Below are positions 52,180 through 61,075 of a stretch of DNA of 64,000 nt, piece by piece. Position 1 is the stretch's first letter. Every line of letters begins with the position of its first letter. The stretch comes from Polaromonas sp. GTDB taxonomy: Bacteria > Pseudomonadota > Gammaproteobacteria > Burkholderiales > Burkholderiaceae_C. The position numbers were made by a program, and so were the translations under genes. The stretch is taken from the NCBI RefSeq assembly GCF_030680935.1, contig NZ_JAUXUP010000047.1, positions 62,001-126,000 on the forward strand, read 5' to 3'. A model generated the notes under the pieces. The model was given only the letters and a program-made list of their open reading frames with translations. It ran no database searches and was not told the DNA's origin.

Positions 52180-52437
52180 GTCTGTGAATGAACTAAGTTA
52201 TCTGCCAAATGGCGTCAAGCAGGACAAGCAGGACAAGCAGCAACACTATCCAGGATCAGAGCCGTTTATCGAACTTTGGAAAATATTACCCAGCAGTTTT
52301 CAAGAAAGCCAGTTTTTCATCCGCGGACTGGTGTAGGAATAAATGCCGATTCGATATCACCAGACTTGCAGAGGCGACACCGATGACCATTGCCTCCGCG
52401 CCAGGCGACAAACAAAGTGCCAAAGCTGGCAGAAAGC
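52180..52437. other. intergenic region upstream of the KaiC-like gene
   Basis: These 258 bases hold the presumed promoter of the KaiC-like/kinase pair. On the minus strand TTGACG is present near 52211-52216, but no good -10 follows at 17 bases. A 9-base tandem repeat (caagcagga, about 2.7 copies, 52216-52240) overlaps it. No gene is apparent. Confidence 0.5.
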
Positions 52438-52460
52438 AAAAAACCACCGCAGCGGGTGGC
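52438..52460 (-). terminator. intrinsic terminator downstream of the 64-residue gene
   Basis: On the minus strand CCACC and GGTGG pair around the loop CGCTGC and are followed by six T. It lies 17 bases after the stop codon of the small gene at 52477-52671 and so supports that gene being real. Confidence 0.75.
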
Positions 52461-52476
52461 TTTCTTAAGACTGCCT

Positions 52477-52671
52477 TCAGCGCGTAAACGGCGTTGATTC
52501 GATGAATTTTCCGCCTGCCCCCACATGGGAGGGCTTTGCGTTGGGGTCTGGCTTGGGCTGCGTTTTATTGGTGCCCTCTTCGCCGAACGTTTTCTTGGGG
52601 GTCGTGTTCTTGTCGACCTTGTTTTCATTGCTGTCCCCAGGCTTGCCCTGCCCGATGCTTGCTTGGCCCAT
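52477..52671 (-). CDS. small hydrophilic hypothetical protein (64 residues)
   Basis: The product begins MGQASIGQGKPGDSNENKVD and ends VGAGGKFIESTPFTR. It is rich in Lys, Asn, Thr, Gly and Pro, without hydrophobic stretches or cysteines, so it is probably disordered. A GGGAGA ribosome site lies about 6 bases before the ATG, and an intrinsic terminator follows the stop by 17 bases; these are the main reasons to believe it. I do not recognise a family. It sits between the groES operon and the KaiC-like gene on the minus strand. Confidence 0.6.
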   Translation of the reverse strand: MGQASIGQGKPGDSNENKVDKNTTPKKTFGEEGTNKTQPKPDPNAKPSHVGAGGKFIESTPFTR

Positions 52672-52713
52672 AGCTGCTCTCCCGGCTAAATGCAGTTCAA
52701 GGCAAAGCCCGAA

Positions 52714-52917
52714 TCAACTTGCAAAGCTGGATGGGGAGCTGGAATCTTGCCCACGCGCCAATTCATCCACCCTGGGGATGGCGTTAACCAAAAACGGCCA
52801 GGCGGACCGTGACGACCCGACACCCCCCCCTGTGGGCAAGCGTCCCTCGCCAGAGACGGGATAGGCGGCACGCAGGCCTCGCTGATTAGCTGGTAGATCA
52901 ATGGCAAACTGGTTCAT
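52714..52917 (-). CDS. possible small protein (67 residues), uncertain
   Basis: From an ATG at 52917 the frame reads MNQFAIDLPANQRGLRAAYP and continues to DELARGQDSSSPSSFAS. A purine-rich GGGGGAAC precedes the ATG by a few bases. The composition is ordinary and there is no membrane segment or known motif. It is followed after 42 bases by the 64-residue gene on the same strand, so the two could share a transcript that ends at the terminator at 52438-52460. An alternative frame over 52686-52907 overlaps it and looks less likely. The call is weak. Confidence 0.35.
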   Translation of the reverse strand: MNQFAIDLPANQRGLRAAYPVSGEGRLPTGGGVGSSRSAWPFLVNAIPRVDELARGQDSSSPSSFAS

Positions 52918-52974
52918 AAGTTCCCCCAAAAGGCGGCTTTTGACTGCTGAGTGATGTTGGTGTCACTTTAGAGT

Positions 52975-52988
52975 GGGAATCGATTCCC
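52975..52988. promoter_or_regulatory. perfect 14-bp palindrome upstream of the small genes
   Basis: GGGAATCGATTCCC is a perfect palindrome between the groES promoter and the possible 67-residue gene, about 58 bases before that gene's start. It could be an operator for the minus-strand small genes. No matching second copy was noticed in the window. Confidence 0.35.
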
Positions 52989-53091
52989 GGATGTCAGACC
53001 CCGGCGAAACTTTTGTAGGACAGACGCGAGGGAGACCGCATACCCGGGCTCAGCAAATGGAATCGGAACCCGGTTTTTTTGGCCTCTGAGC

Positions 53092-53120
53092 TTGAAACTA
53101 CTTGCAAACAGCCTTATGAT
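53092..53120 (+). promoter_or_regulatory. groES-groEL promoter
   Basis: TTGAAA (53092-53097) and TATGAT (53115-53120) are separated by exactly 17 bases, a near-consensus sigma-70 promoter. The same DNA also fits a heat-shock sigma-32 promoter: CTTGAAA (53091-53097), then 14 bases, then CCTTATGA. The CIRCE operator begins at the last base of the -10 box, so HrcA bound there would block transcription. Confidence 0.8.
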
Positions 53121-53146
53121 TAGCACTCGATGGTATTGAGTGCTAG
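53120..53146. promoter_or_regulatory. CIRCE operator (HrcA binding site)
   Basis: TTAGCACTC, nine bases (gatggtatt), then GAGTGCTAG. This matches the CIRCE consensus TTAGCACTC-N9-GAGTGCTAA at all but the last base. It lies right after the -10 box and 91 bases before the groES start codon. HrcA represses chaperonin genes through this site until heat or misfolding titrates GroEL. Confidence 0.93.
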
Positions 53147-53236
53147 CAGCCACTTAATCCAGCCCTATCACTGTAGCCGCGCCCAGCACGGCTGCTTTTT
53201 GATTCAAAAACCACTGTTTCACAATCAGGAGCCCCC

Positions 53237-53527
53237 ATGAAACTTCGTCCCCTGCACGACCGCGTGATCGTCAAACGTGTTGAAAACGAAACCAAAACCG
53301 CCTCCGGCATCGTCATTCCTGACAGCGCCGCTGAAAAGCCTGATCAGGGCGAAGTCCTGGCCGTCGGCCCTGGCAAGAAGAACGACAAGGGCGAAATCAG
53401 CGCCATGGCCGTCAAGGTCGGCGACCGCGTTTTGTTCGGCAAATACAGCGGCCAGACTGTCAAGGTCGATGGCGACGAATTGCTGGTCATGAAAGAAGAC
53501 GACCTCTTCGCTGTTGTCGAAAAGTAA
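53237..53527 (+). CDS. groES: co-chaperonin GroES
   Basis: GroES is the heptameric lid of the GroEL folding chamber. The 96-residue protein starts [20 protein letters not shown] and has the mobile loop [18 protein letters not shown] with the GIVIP hydrophobic triplet that binds GroEL. It ends [17 protein letters not shown]. An AGGAG ribosome site precedes it. It is controlled by CIRCE and followed by groEL after 149 bases, a gap that contains structured element S copy 2. Confidence 0.99.
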   Translation: MKLRPLHDRVIVKRVENETKTASGIVIPDSAAEKPDQGEVLAVGPGKKNDKGEISAMAVKVGDRVLFGKYSGQTVKVDGDELLVMKEDDLFAVVEK

Positions 53528-53546
53528 ATTGCGCCAGCGACTTACT

Positions 53547-53603
53547 TTCTTCGCAGGCTAACTTGGCACAGCCAAGTTAAGGGCCAAGGGCCCGGCCGAA
53601 GAC
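53547..53603 (+). repeat. structured element S, copy 2 (three-way junction), between groES and groEL
   Basis: The element reads ttcttcgcaggct, then hairpin aacttggcacagccaagtt, aagggccaagggcccg and gccgaaga. The outer stem is TCTTCG/CGAAGA, hairpin 1 is AACTTGGC/GCCAAGTT with loop ACA, and hairpin 2 is GGGCC/GGCCC. Compared with copy 1 after metK, C-G becomes G-C in hairpin 1, a C-C mismatch becomes A-T at its base, and the outer stem changes on both sides while remaining paired. It lies in the transcribed groES-groEL spacer. Confidence 0.75.
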
Positions 53604-53646
53604 AAAAATAATAGCTACGCTTTCTTTCCCAACAACGGTCCCGTAA

Positions 53647-55335
<1,689 letters not shown>

Positions 55336-55346
55336 GTATCCTTGCC

Positions 55347-55426
55347 TGAGGGCTGATCGCCGCGTTGCGGGGTCTTGTCGTACCTTTGGTACTGCCTGCG
55401 ACCCCGCGCCTTGCGCTAAGCCCTCA
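55347..55426. repeat. large imperfect palindrome downstream of groEL (REP-like)
   Basis: Nested arms fold into one long hairpin of 80 bases: TGAGGGCT (55347-55354) with AGCCCTCA (55419-55426), GCGGGGTC (55367-55374) with GACCCCGC (55100 + 300-307, that is 55400-55407), and GTACC with GGTAC around a TTT loop at the centre. It lies 12 bases after the groEL stop and before the terminator at 55466. It may protect the groEL mRNA 3' end or be a dispersed REP-type sequence; I see no second copy in this window. Confidence 0.75.
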
Positions 55427-55465
55427 TGCTGCGTCCGGCGGCTGAATGGCTTCCGGACAACAAAC

Positions 55466-55501
55466 AAAAAACCCGCAGGGCGCGAGCCCTGCGGGTTTTT
55501 T
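55466..55501. terminator. bidirectional intrinsic terminator between groEL and the DUF805 gene
   Basis: CCCGCAGGG and CCCTGCGGG pair around a short GC loop. Six A precede and six T follow, so it can end transcripts from both sides: groEL on the plus strand and the DUF805 gene on the minus strand. Confidence 0.93.
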
Positions 55502-55515
55502 CATGCGCGCTCGAA

Positions 55516-55827
55516 CTAATCGGAAGCGTCGCTGCTGCCGGGCTGAGCCCACCAGTAGATCAGCAACAGAAAACCGATAACGGTCAGCATGATCAACTGC
55601 CACCAGCCGCTTTTGCCGATGTCGTGCAGGCGGCGGGCGCCGACCGCGAGCGCAGGCAACAGCAAGGCCAGGGACACCAGGCCAGCCACGATGTCGCCCA
55701 GCATCGAGGCGGCAATCGAGACCAGGATCTGAAACAGGAAAAACCACCAGAACTCGGGCCGCGAGGCGCGGCCGGAGAAAGTGGCGTATTTGGAAAAGCA
55801 GGTCGAGATGGCTTGACCGAAGTTCAT
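55516..55827 (-). CDS. DUF805 family small membrane protein
   Basis: This 103-residue protein has the DUF805 signature: the start MNFGQAISTCFSKYATFSGRASRPEFWWF, two or three hydrophobic helices, and the conserved ARRLHDIGKSGWWQLIMLT. The family is widespread and its function is unknown; it is placed in the inner membrane. A strong GAGGAGG ribosome site precedes the ATG. It is monocistronic, ended by the shared terminator. Confidence 0.93.
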   Translation of the reverse strand: MNFGQAISTCFSKYATFSGRASRPEFWWFFLFQILVSIAASMLGDIVAGLVSLALLLPALAVGARRLHDIGKSGWWQLIMLTVIGFLLLIYWWAQPGSSDASD

Positions 55828-55899
55828 GTGTTCTCCTCCTCAGGAGTGTGCAGGGCGAATTCCCCGCGTCATGATATTCGACCGCAATGACGCCCGGTT

Positions 55900-57552
55900 C
55901 TAGCGCAGTCGCTGCAGCAGGCCTGCCGTCGATCCATCGAGGCCGGCGGTATCGCCGCTTTGCAGCCGGGGTTCAATGTCCCTCGCCAGCACCTTGCCAA
56001 GTTCGACGCCCCACTGGTCAAAACTGTTGATGCCCCAGATGGCGCCACTGACAAACACGCGGTGCTCCTGCAGCGTAATCAGCGCGCCCAGGCTGGCCGG
56101 AGTCAGCTCTTCCAGCAACAAGAAGGTACTGGGACGGTTGCCGGGGAAATGTTTGTGGCCGCCCCCATCGTCCTTTCCCTGCATCAGCGCCTGCGCCTGG
56201 GCCAGCACATTGGCCAGCAATTTGTCGTTGTGCCCCGGCAGGCTGCGCGCCACCCGCTTGATGGCGACAAACTCGACCGGCACCACCTCGGTGCCCTGGT
56301 GCAGCATCTGGAAGTAGGCGTGCTGGCCGTTGGTGCCCGGTTCCCCCCAAAGCACCGGCGCCGTGGCAAACGGCAAGGCCTGGCCGTCCAGATCAACACG
56401 TTTGCCGTTGCTCTCCATCTCCAGCTGCTGCAAGTAGGCCGGCAGTCGGCGCAGCGCCGTGCTGTAGGGCGCAATGCTGCGGCTGCTGAAGCCGTGGAAG
56501 TTGCGGTACCAGACATCCAGCAGGCCCAGACGAACCGGCAGGTTCTGCGCCAGCGGCGTGGCGCGAAAGTGTTGGTCCATGGCGTGGGCACCGGCCAGGA
56601 AGTTCCGAAAGCCCTGCGCGCCAATGGCGATGGCCAGCGGCAGGCCAATCGCCGACCACAGTGAATAACGCCCACCGACCCAGTCCCAAAAGCCGAAATT
56701 CGTGCTGACCCCGAAGGCGTTGGCCGCGGCCACATTGGTCGTCAACGCAGCAAAATGCCGCGCGATGTCCGTGCCGCCGTGCGCCTCGAACCACTGTTTC
56801 GCCGAAGCGGCGTTGGTCATGGTCTCGATGGTGGCGAAGGTTTTGGAAGCAATCACAAACAGCGTGTTTTGCGGTTTGAGATCTTCCAGCACACCCGCCA
56901 GCTCCTGGCCGTCGATGTTGGAGACAAAGTGCAGGCGTTTGCCTGGCTGCCGGAAAGCCTCCAGCGCCAGCACCGCCATCTGCGGGCCGAGGTCGGAACC
57001 GCCGATGCCGATGTTCACGATATCGGTGATGGCCGCATCGGCACGCACCCGCTCCGCAAAAGCCAGCATCGCGTCCAGCGTTTCATGCACCTGGACGAGT
57101 TCATTTGCTATGTTTTCAGGAGCTGTTTGCGCCTGCTGCATAAGGGCGGGAGCCGGATTTCGCAATAGAAAGTGCATGACGGCACGGTTTTCGGTGCGGT
57201 TGATGGCGTCTCCGGCAAACATCGCGTCGCGCCGGCCCTCCAGTCCGCACTGGCGCGCCAGGTCCAGCAACAGGGTCTCGGTGGCCGCGTCGATCAGATT
57301 TTTCGACAGGTCGGCAAACACATGGGGCGCGTCCTGGCTGAAGTCTGCAAACCGGTGGGGGTTGGCCGCAAAGGCTTCGCGCAAATCCAGCTTTTTGCCA
57401 GCTGTGGCGTACTGTGTGCGCAACGCGGCCCAGGCAGGTGTGCGGTCACAGCGGGGTCCTGAAGCCCCCACGCTTGCCACTGCGTGTGCTGCGCTGCCCC
57501 CCGAGGGGGCTGAACTTGCTCGGGGCGGCCCGTCGCTGCGTTCGGCGTTCAT
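55900..57552 (-). CDS. pgi: glucose-6-phosphate isomerase Pgi (with two repeat-derived segments)
   Basis: Pgi interconverts glucose 6-phosphate and fructose 6-phosphate. Core motifs are intact: [87 protein letters not shown] and the C-terminal [15 protein letters not shown]. Two segments come from dispersed repeats. Residues ~6-31 are a translated family B repeat before the usual start region [11 protein letters not shown]. Residues ~133-150 are a translated family A repeat between the RTENRAVMH helix and the HETLDAML helix. The ATG overlaps the tal stop by 4 bases, which supports the long N-terminus; in-frame GTG codons inside the repeat are alternatives. Confidence 0.96.
   Translation of the reverse strand: MNAERSDGPPRASSAPSGGSAAHAVASVGASGPRCDRTPAWAALRTQYATAGKKLDLREAFAANPHRFADFSQDAPHVFADLSKNLIDAATETLLLDLARQCGLEGRRDAMFAGDAINRTENRAVMHFLLRNPAPALMQQAQTAPENIANELVQVHETLDAMLAFAERVRADAAITDIVNIGIGGSDLGPQMAVLALEAFRQPGKRLHFVSNIDGQELAGVLEDLKPQNTLFVIASKTFATIETMTNAASAKQWFEAHGGTDIARHFAALTTNVAAANAFGVSTNFGFWDWVGGRYSLWSAIGLPLAIAIGAQGFRNFLAGAHAMDQHFRATPLAQNLPVRLGLLDVWYRNFHGFSSRSIAPYSTALRRLPAYLQQLEMESNGKRVDLDGQALPFATAPVLWGEPGTNGQHAYFQMLHQGTEVVPVEFVAIKRVARSLPGHNDKLLANVLAQAQALMQGKDDGGGHKHFPGNRPSTFLLLEELTPASLGALITLQEHRVFVSGAIWGINSFDQWGVELGKVLARDIEPRLQSGDTAGLDGSTAGLLQRLR
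57104..57154 (+). repeat. family A dispersed repeat, copy 8 (inside pgi)
   Basis: The copy reads tttgctatgttttcaggagc, tgtttgcgcctgctgcataa, then gggcgggagcc. It is antisense to pgi and contributes 17-18 in-frame codons (Pgi residues ~133-150) without stop codons. The match to the family is good in both cores, so insertion or conversion may be fairly recent. Confidence 0.85.
57460..57537 (-). repeat. family B dispersed repeat, copy 2 (translated as Pgi N-terminus)
   Basis: On the minus strand it contains gggccgccccgagcaagttc, agccccctcggggggcagcg, cagcacacgcagtggcaagc and gtgggggc. It shares CCCCTCGGGGGGCAGCG and the ACACnCAGTGnCAAGCGnGGGGGC block with the copies near 8876 and 63101. It begins about 15 bases after the pgi start codon and is read in frame. 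Confidence 0.75.
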
Positions 57553-58496
57553 GCGGCCAGCATCAGCTTTTCAAGCTTGACGGCGTCCGCTGCAAACGCG
57601 CGTATGCCCTCTGCCAGTTTCTCGGTGGCCATCGCATCTTCATTCAGGGCGTAGCGGAAGGTCACTTCGTCAAAATTGGCGGCCGGCAGCTGCAGCGCCT
57701 GGGCGGCTTTCGCGTTCAGCGCCGGCTGCAGCGGCGCGTCGCTGGCGGCCAGCTGGGCCAGCAGCTCCGGGCTGATGGTCAGCAGGTCGCAACCGGCCAG
57801 TGCAGTGATCTGGCCGATGTTGCGAAAACTCGCCCCCATGACCTCGGTGGCGATGCCGAAATGTTTGTAATGGTTGTAGATCTGGTGCACCGACTGAACA
57901 CCGGGATCGTTGGCGCCAGTTTTCCCAGCTTCGTCCCAAGCCGAACCGGATGATTTTTTGTACCAGTCGTATATGCGGCCGACAAAAGGCGAAATCAGCT
58001 GCACCTTCGCCTGCCCGCAGGCCACCGCCTGGCAAAACGAAAACAGCAGGGTCAGGTTGGTGTGGATACCACGGTCTTCCAGCCGGCGGGCTGCTTCAAT
58101 GCCTTCCCAGGTCGCGGCCACCTTGATCAGCACGCGGTCGATGTGGATGCCCTCGGCCTCGTACAGCTCGATGATGCGCTCGCCGCGCGTGAAAGTCCCG
58201 TTACTGTCAAAACTCAGTCGCGCGTCGACTTCGGTCGATACGCGACCAGGAATGATGGACAGGATTTCGCAACCGAAACGTACCAGCAGGCGGTCCATGG
58301 TTTCGTCCAGCGCCCGGCCGCGGAATTCGGCCATGGTTTCCGCCAGCAGCGGCCGGTACTCGGGCTTTTGCACCGCCTTGAGGATCAGCGAAGGGTTGGT
58401 GGTCGCGTCCTGCGGCTTGAAGGCATCGAGTTGTTTGAAGTCGCCAGTGTCGGCAACCACCGTGGTGAACTGTTTGAGCGCTTCGAGTTGGTTCAT
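57549..58496 (-). CDS. tal: transaldolase Tal
   Basis: Transaldolase moves a dihydroxyacetone unit between sugar phosphates in the pentose phosphate pathway. The 315-residue protein starts [20 protein letters not shown], has [14 protein letters not shown], the Schiff-base lysine in [21 protein letters not shown], and [36 protein letters not shown]. The ATG at 58496 matches the family; the frame is open 68 codons further upstream into the promoter region. It overlaps pgi by 4 bases and diverges from zwf with 117 bases between start codons. Confidence 0.97.
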   Translation of the reverse strand: MNQLEALKQFTTVVADTGDFKQLDAFKPQDATTNPSLILKAVQKPEYRPLLAETMAEFRGRALDETMDRLLVRFGCEILSIIPGRVSTEVDARLSFDSNGTFTRGERIIELYEAEGIHIDRVLIKVAATWEGIEAARRLEDRGIHTNLTLLFSFCQAVACGQAKVQLISPFVGRIYDWYKKSSGSAWDEAGKTGANDPGVQSVHQIYNHYKHFGIATEVMGASFRNIGQITALAGCDLLTISPELLAQLAASDAPLQPALNAKAAQALQLPAANFDEVTFRYALNEDAMATEKLAEGIRAFAADAVKLEKLMLAA

Positions 58497-58565
58497 TGCG
58501 CGAGTGTAAGGTGAGCGCAGCGCGTGCACTGTCAGATCAGGGGCCGATTGAGTTACCATTATGTC

Positions 58566-58586
58566 AATAAAGTATGAAACTTTATT
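58566..58586. promoter_or_regulatory. perfect inverted repeat between tal and zwf, candidate HexR operator
   Basis: AATAAAGT and ACTTTATT form a perfect 8-bp inverted repeat around a 5-base spacer (atgaa). It lies 28 bases before the zwf ATG and 70 bases before the tal ATG, in a position to control both. The downstream gene hexR encodes an RpiR-type regulator of sugar-phosphate genes, so this is the obvious candidate site. The specific sequence is not identical to the gammaproteobacterial HexR consensus as I remember it. Confidence 0.6.
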
Positions 58587-58613
58587 ACACAGCAGCTTCA
58601 ATGATTGGGAAAC

Positions 58614-60080
58614 ATGAGCTTTGACCTGGTTCTGTTTGGCGGTACTGGCGACCTCACCTGGCGCAAGCTGCTGCCCGCCTTGTTCCAGGCCTTCCGGCAC
58701 GGCTCGCTACCCGGTGATGGCCGGATTGTGGGTGTTGGCCGGGACGCCATGACAGATGCCCAATACCGTGAGTTGATCCGTTCACGTTTTGACGGCGTGG
58801 AACTGGCCAAACGTCCCACCGGGGATGAATTTGAGCGGTTCGCCGCCTTGTTGCACTACCTGAAAATGGATCTGGCCCGGCCGGACGACTACGCCCGGCT
58901 GGCCGAAACCCTGCAATCCCGTCAGGCAGACACCGTCGTGATGTACCTGGCCACTGCGCCCGGTCTGTTTCAGGGAATTTGCGAAAACATGGCCGCCGTC
59001 GGGCTCAATGGCCCACAAACCCGCGTGGTACTGGAAAAACCGCTGGGCCACGATCTCGCGTCCAACCGGGCCATCAATGAAGCGGTGCTTCGTGTGCTCC
59101 CGGAAAACCAGATTTTCCGCATCGACCACTACCTCGGCAAACCCTCGGTGCAAAACCTGTTTGCAATGCGTTTTGGCAACTCGCTGTTTGAACCGCTGTG
59201 GCGGCGTGAAACCATTGCCAACATCCAGATCACGATTTCCGAAGAACTGGGTGTTGAGAAACGCGGCGCCTTCTACGACAGCACCGGTGCACTGCGCGAC
59301 ATGGTACAAAACCACGCGCTCCAATTGCTGTGTGCGATTGGCATGGAGCCACCGATCAACGCCCACGCCGATGCCATCCGCGACGAAAAGCTCAAGGTGC
59401 TGCGATCGCTCAAGCCATGGACACCAGAGACGCTCAAGCAACATGTGATTCGCGGTCAGTACGCCGCCGGCAACATCAATGGCGAAGCAGTGCCGGCTTA
59501 CCTGCAGGAAAGCGGCGTCGACCCCCATAGCCGGACCGAAACCTTTGTAGCGCTGCGCGCCGAGATTGCCAACTGGCGCTGGGCCGGCGTGCCTTTTTAC
59601 ATACGCACCGGCAAACGGCTGGCCGACCGCGATGCACACATCGAGGTGAACTTTCGCCCCACACCGCATGCCATTTTCAAGTCGCCTCAGGGTGCAGGCA
59701 ACCGGCTGGTGATCAACCTTCAGCCGAAAGACGGCCTGGAACTGCACCTCCTGGCCCAGGGTCAGGACAAGCGCACCGGGCCGCGCACGGCCAGCCAGAC
59801 GCTGGCGCCGGTGCAGCTTGATCTGGACTTTGACAAACGTTTTGGTACCGAACGCGTGGGCGCCTATGAGCGCCTGCTGCTCGACGTGATTGACGGGCGC
59901 CTGAATCTGTTTGTGCGCAGCGACGAACAGGAAGAAGCATGGCGCTGGGTCGAACCCATCCTCGACGCATGGCAACACGATACCGCCGGTCCCAGGCCGT
60001 ATACGGCGGGAACCTGGGGGCCCAGTGCATCGAGCGGCATGATTGCCAAAGACGGCTACTGCTGGAGCGAGGAGTGTTAG
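58614..60080 (+). CDS. zwf: glucose-6-phosphate 1-dehydrogenase Zwf
   Basis: Zwf oxidises glucose 6-phosphate to 6-phosphogluconolactone with NAD(P), the entry to the Entner-Doudoroff and pentose phosphate routes. The ~488-residue protein has the dinucleotide-binding [16 protein letters not shown], the EKPLGHDL block and the active-site signature [13 protein letters not shown] with its His, followed by [26 protein letters not shown]. The start is the ATG at 58614 with GGGAA upstream; a TTG nine bases earlier is in frame. It overlaps hexR by 7 bases. Expression probably responds to HexR through the inverted repeat upstream. Confidence 0.97.
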   Translation: MSFDLVLFGGTGDLTWRKLLPALFQAFRHGSLPGDGRIVGVGRDAMTDAQYRELIRSRFDGVELAKRPTGDEFERFAALLHYLKMDLARPDDYARLAETLQSRQADTVVMYLATAPGLFQGICENMAAVGLNGPQTRVVLEKPLGHDLASNRAINEAVLRVLPENQIFRIDHYLGKPSVQNLFAMRFGNSLFEPLWRRETIANIQITISEELGVEKRGAFYDSTGALRDMVQNHALQLLCAIGMEPPINAHADAIRDEKLKVLRSLKPWTPETLKQHVIRGQYAAGNINGEAVPAYLQESGVDPHSRTETFVALRAEIANWRWAGVPFYIRTGKRLADRDAHIEVNFRPTPHAIFKSPQGAGNRLVINLQPKDGLELHLLAQGQDKRTGPRTASQTLAPVQLDLDFDKRFGTERVGAYERLLLDVIDGRLNLFVRSDEQEEAWRWVEPILDAWQHDTAGPRPYTAGTWGPSASSGMIAKDGYCWSEEC

Positions 60081-60922
60081 ACCGCATCAAGGCCTGCCTG
60101 CCCTCACTGGCACCGGCCGAGCAACGCGTGGCACTGCTGCTGCTGAGCGACGCGCGGGCTTTTGCCAGTCTGCCGGTGACCGAGCTGGCGGCGCGGGCGC
60201 ATGTCAGCAAACCCACTGTTATCCGTTTTTGTCGCAGTGTCGGTTACGACGGCTTGTCGGACTTCAAACTCAAGCTGGCTGGCAATGTCAGCGAAGGTGT
60301 GCCTTTCATTCACCGCAGTGTGGATGCAGATGACAAAACCGCCGATGTCATGGTCAAGGTGATCGACAACACGGTGGCCGCCTTTCTGAAGTACCGCAAT
60401 GACGCGAGCTCGGCGCTGATCGAAAAAGCTGCGCTGGCTCTGGTGGCGGCCTGCAACCAGGGCCGACGTATCGAGTTTTTCGGGGTCGGCAACTCCGGCA
60501 TCGTTGCGCAGGATGCGCAGCACAAATTTTTTCGCCTCGGCGTGCATGCCATCGCCTACAGCGACGGGCACATGCAAGTCATGAGCGCTTCCCTGCTCAG
60601 GCCGGGTGATTGCGTGGTGATCATCTCCAACTCGGGGCGCACGCGCGACCTGCTGGATGCGGAAGGCATTGCGCGCAAAAACGGTGCCACCACCATCGTG
60701 ATTACAGCCAGCGGCTCACCACTGGCTTCCGCAGGGCACATCCATCTGGCCGCCGACCACCCCGAAGGTTATGACCGATACAGCCCCATGGTCTCGCGAT
60801 TGCTGCACCTGATGGTGATCGACATCCTGGCGACGACGGTAGCCTTGCGCATTGGCGGTGACAAGGTGCAGCCACTGCTCAAGGAGATGAAGAACAATTT
60901 GCGGAGCAAGCGGTACGCTTGA
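60074..60922 (+). CDS. hexR: RpiR/HexR family transcriptional regulator
   Basis: This ~282-residue repressor has an N-terminal RpiR-type helix-turn-helix (LPVTELAARAHVSKPTVIRFCRSVGYDGLSDFKLKLA). The C-terminal SIS sugar-phosphate-binding domain contains IEFFGVGNSGIVAQDAQHKFFRLG and VVIISNSGRTRDLLDAEGIARKNGA. I chose the GTG at 60074 ([19 protein letters not shown]), which overlaps the zwf end by 7 bases and has GGAGCGAGGAG directly upstream; the open extension before it is out of family. In other proteobacteria HexR senses KDPG and controls zwf and Entner-Doudoroff genes, and linkage to zwf supports that here. Confidence 0.94.
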   Translation: MLDRIKACLPSLAPAEQRVALLLLSDARAFASLPVTELAARAHVSKPTVIRFCRSVGYDGLSDFKLKLAGNVSEGVPFIHRSVDADDKTADVMVKVIDNTVAAFLKYRNDASSALIEKAALALVAACNQGRRIEFFGVGNSGIVAQDAQHKFFRLGVHAIAYSDGHMQVMSASLLRPGDCVVIISNSGRTRDLLDAEGIARKNGATTIVITASGSPLASAGHIHLAADHPEGYDRYSPMVSRLLHLMVIDILATTVALRIGGDKVQPLLKEMKNNLRSKRYA

Positions 60923-60943
60923 ACTGCCTGGCGGTGTTCCCGG

Positions 60944-60963
60944 CCCCAGCCCGACGGCTGGGG
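60944..60963. terminator. GC hairpin downstream of hexR (no T-run)
   Basis: CCCCAGCC and GGCTGGGG pair around CGAC, a perfect 8-bp stem 22 bases after the hexR stop. There is no T-run, so it may protect or slow transcription rather than end it on its own. Confidence 0.45.
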
Positions 60964-61024
60964 CATGAGTACGGGCGCGGGAGGCGATGGTGATCTCCGC
61001 CGCCCATCACCTGACAATAGAATA

Positions 61025-61075
61025 AGCCTCCAGCCCTTATGCAGATTGAGCAAGTAGCTATAAAAACAATAGCAA
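61025..61075 (-). repeat. family A dispersed repeat, copy 9
   Basis: Read on the minus strand this copy is ttgctattgtttttatagct, acttgctcaatctgcataag, then ggctggaggctt. It starts right after the stop codon of the DppF-like gene (TAG at 61076-61078) and lies in the converging gap between that gene and hexR. Confidence 0.87.

Noticed and set aside
52216..52240. 9-base tandem repeat caagcagga
   Set aside because: It has fewer than three units and no sign of length-variable control. It is noted only as part of the region upstream of the KaiC-like gene.
52317..52628. 103-codon frame on the minus strand (basic, Arg/Lys/Pro-rich)
   Set aside because: It overlaps the better supported 64-residue gene in another frame, runs across the terminator and has no ribosome site.
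53043..53079. CCGGG/CCCGG hairpin followed by seven T upstream of groES
   Set aside because: The stem has 5 pairs and a 19-base loop, and there is no plus-strand gene upstream to terminate. It lies just before the groES promoter and is probably chance.
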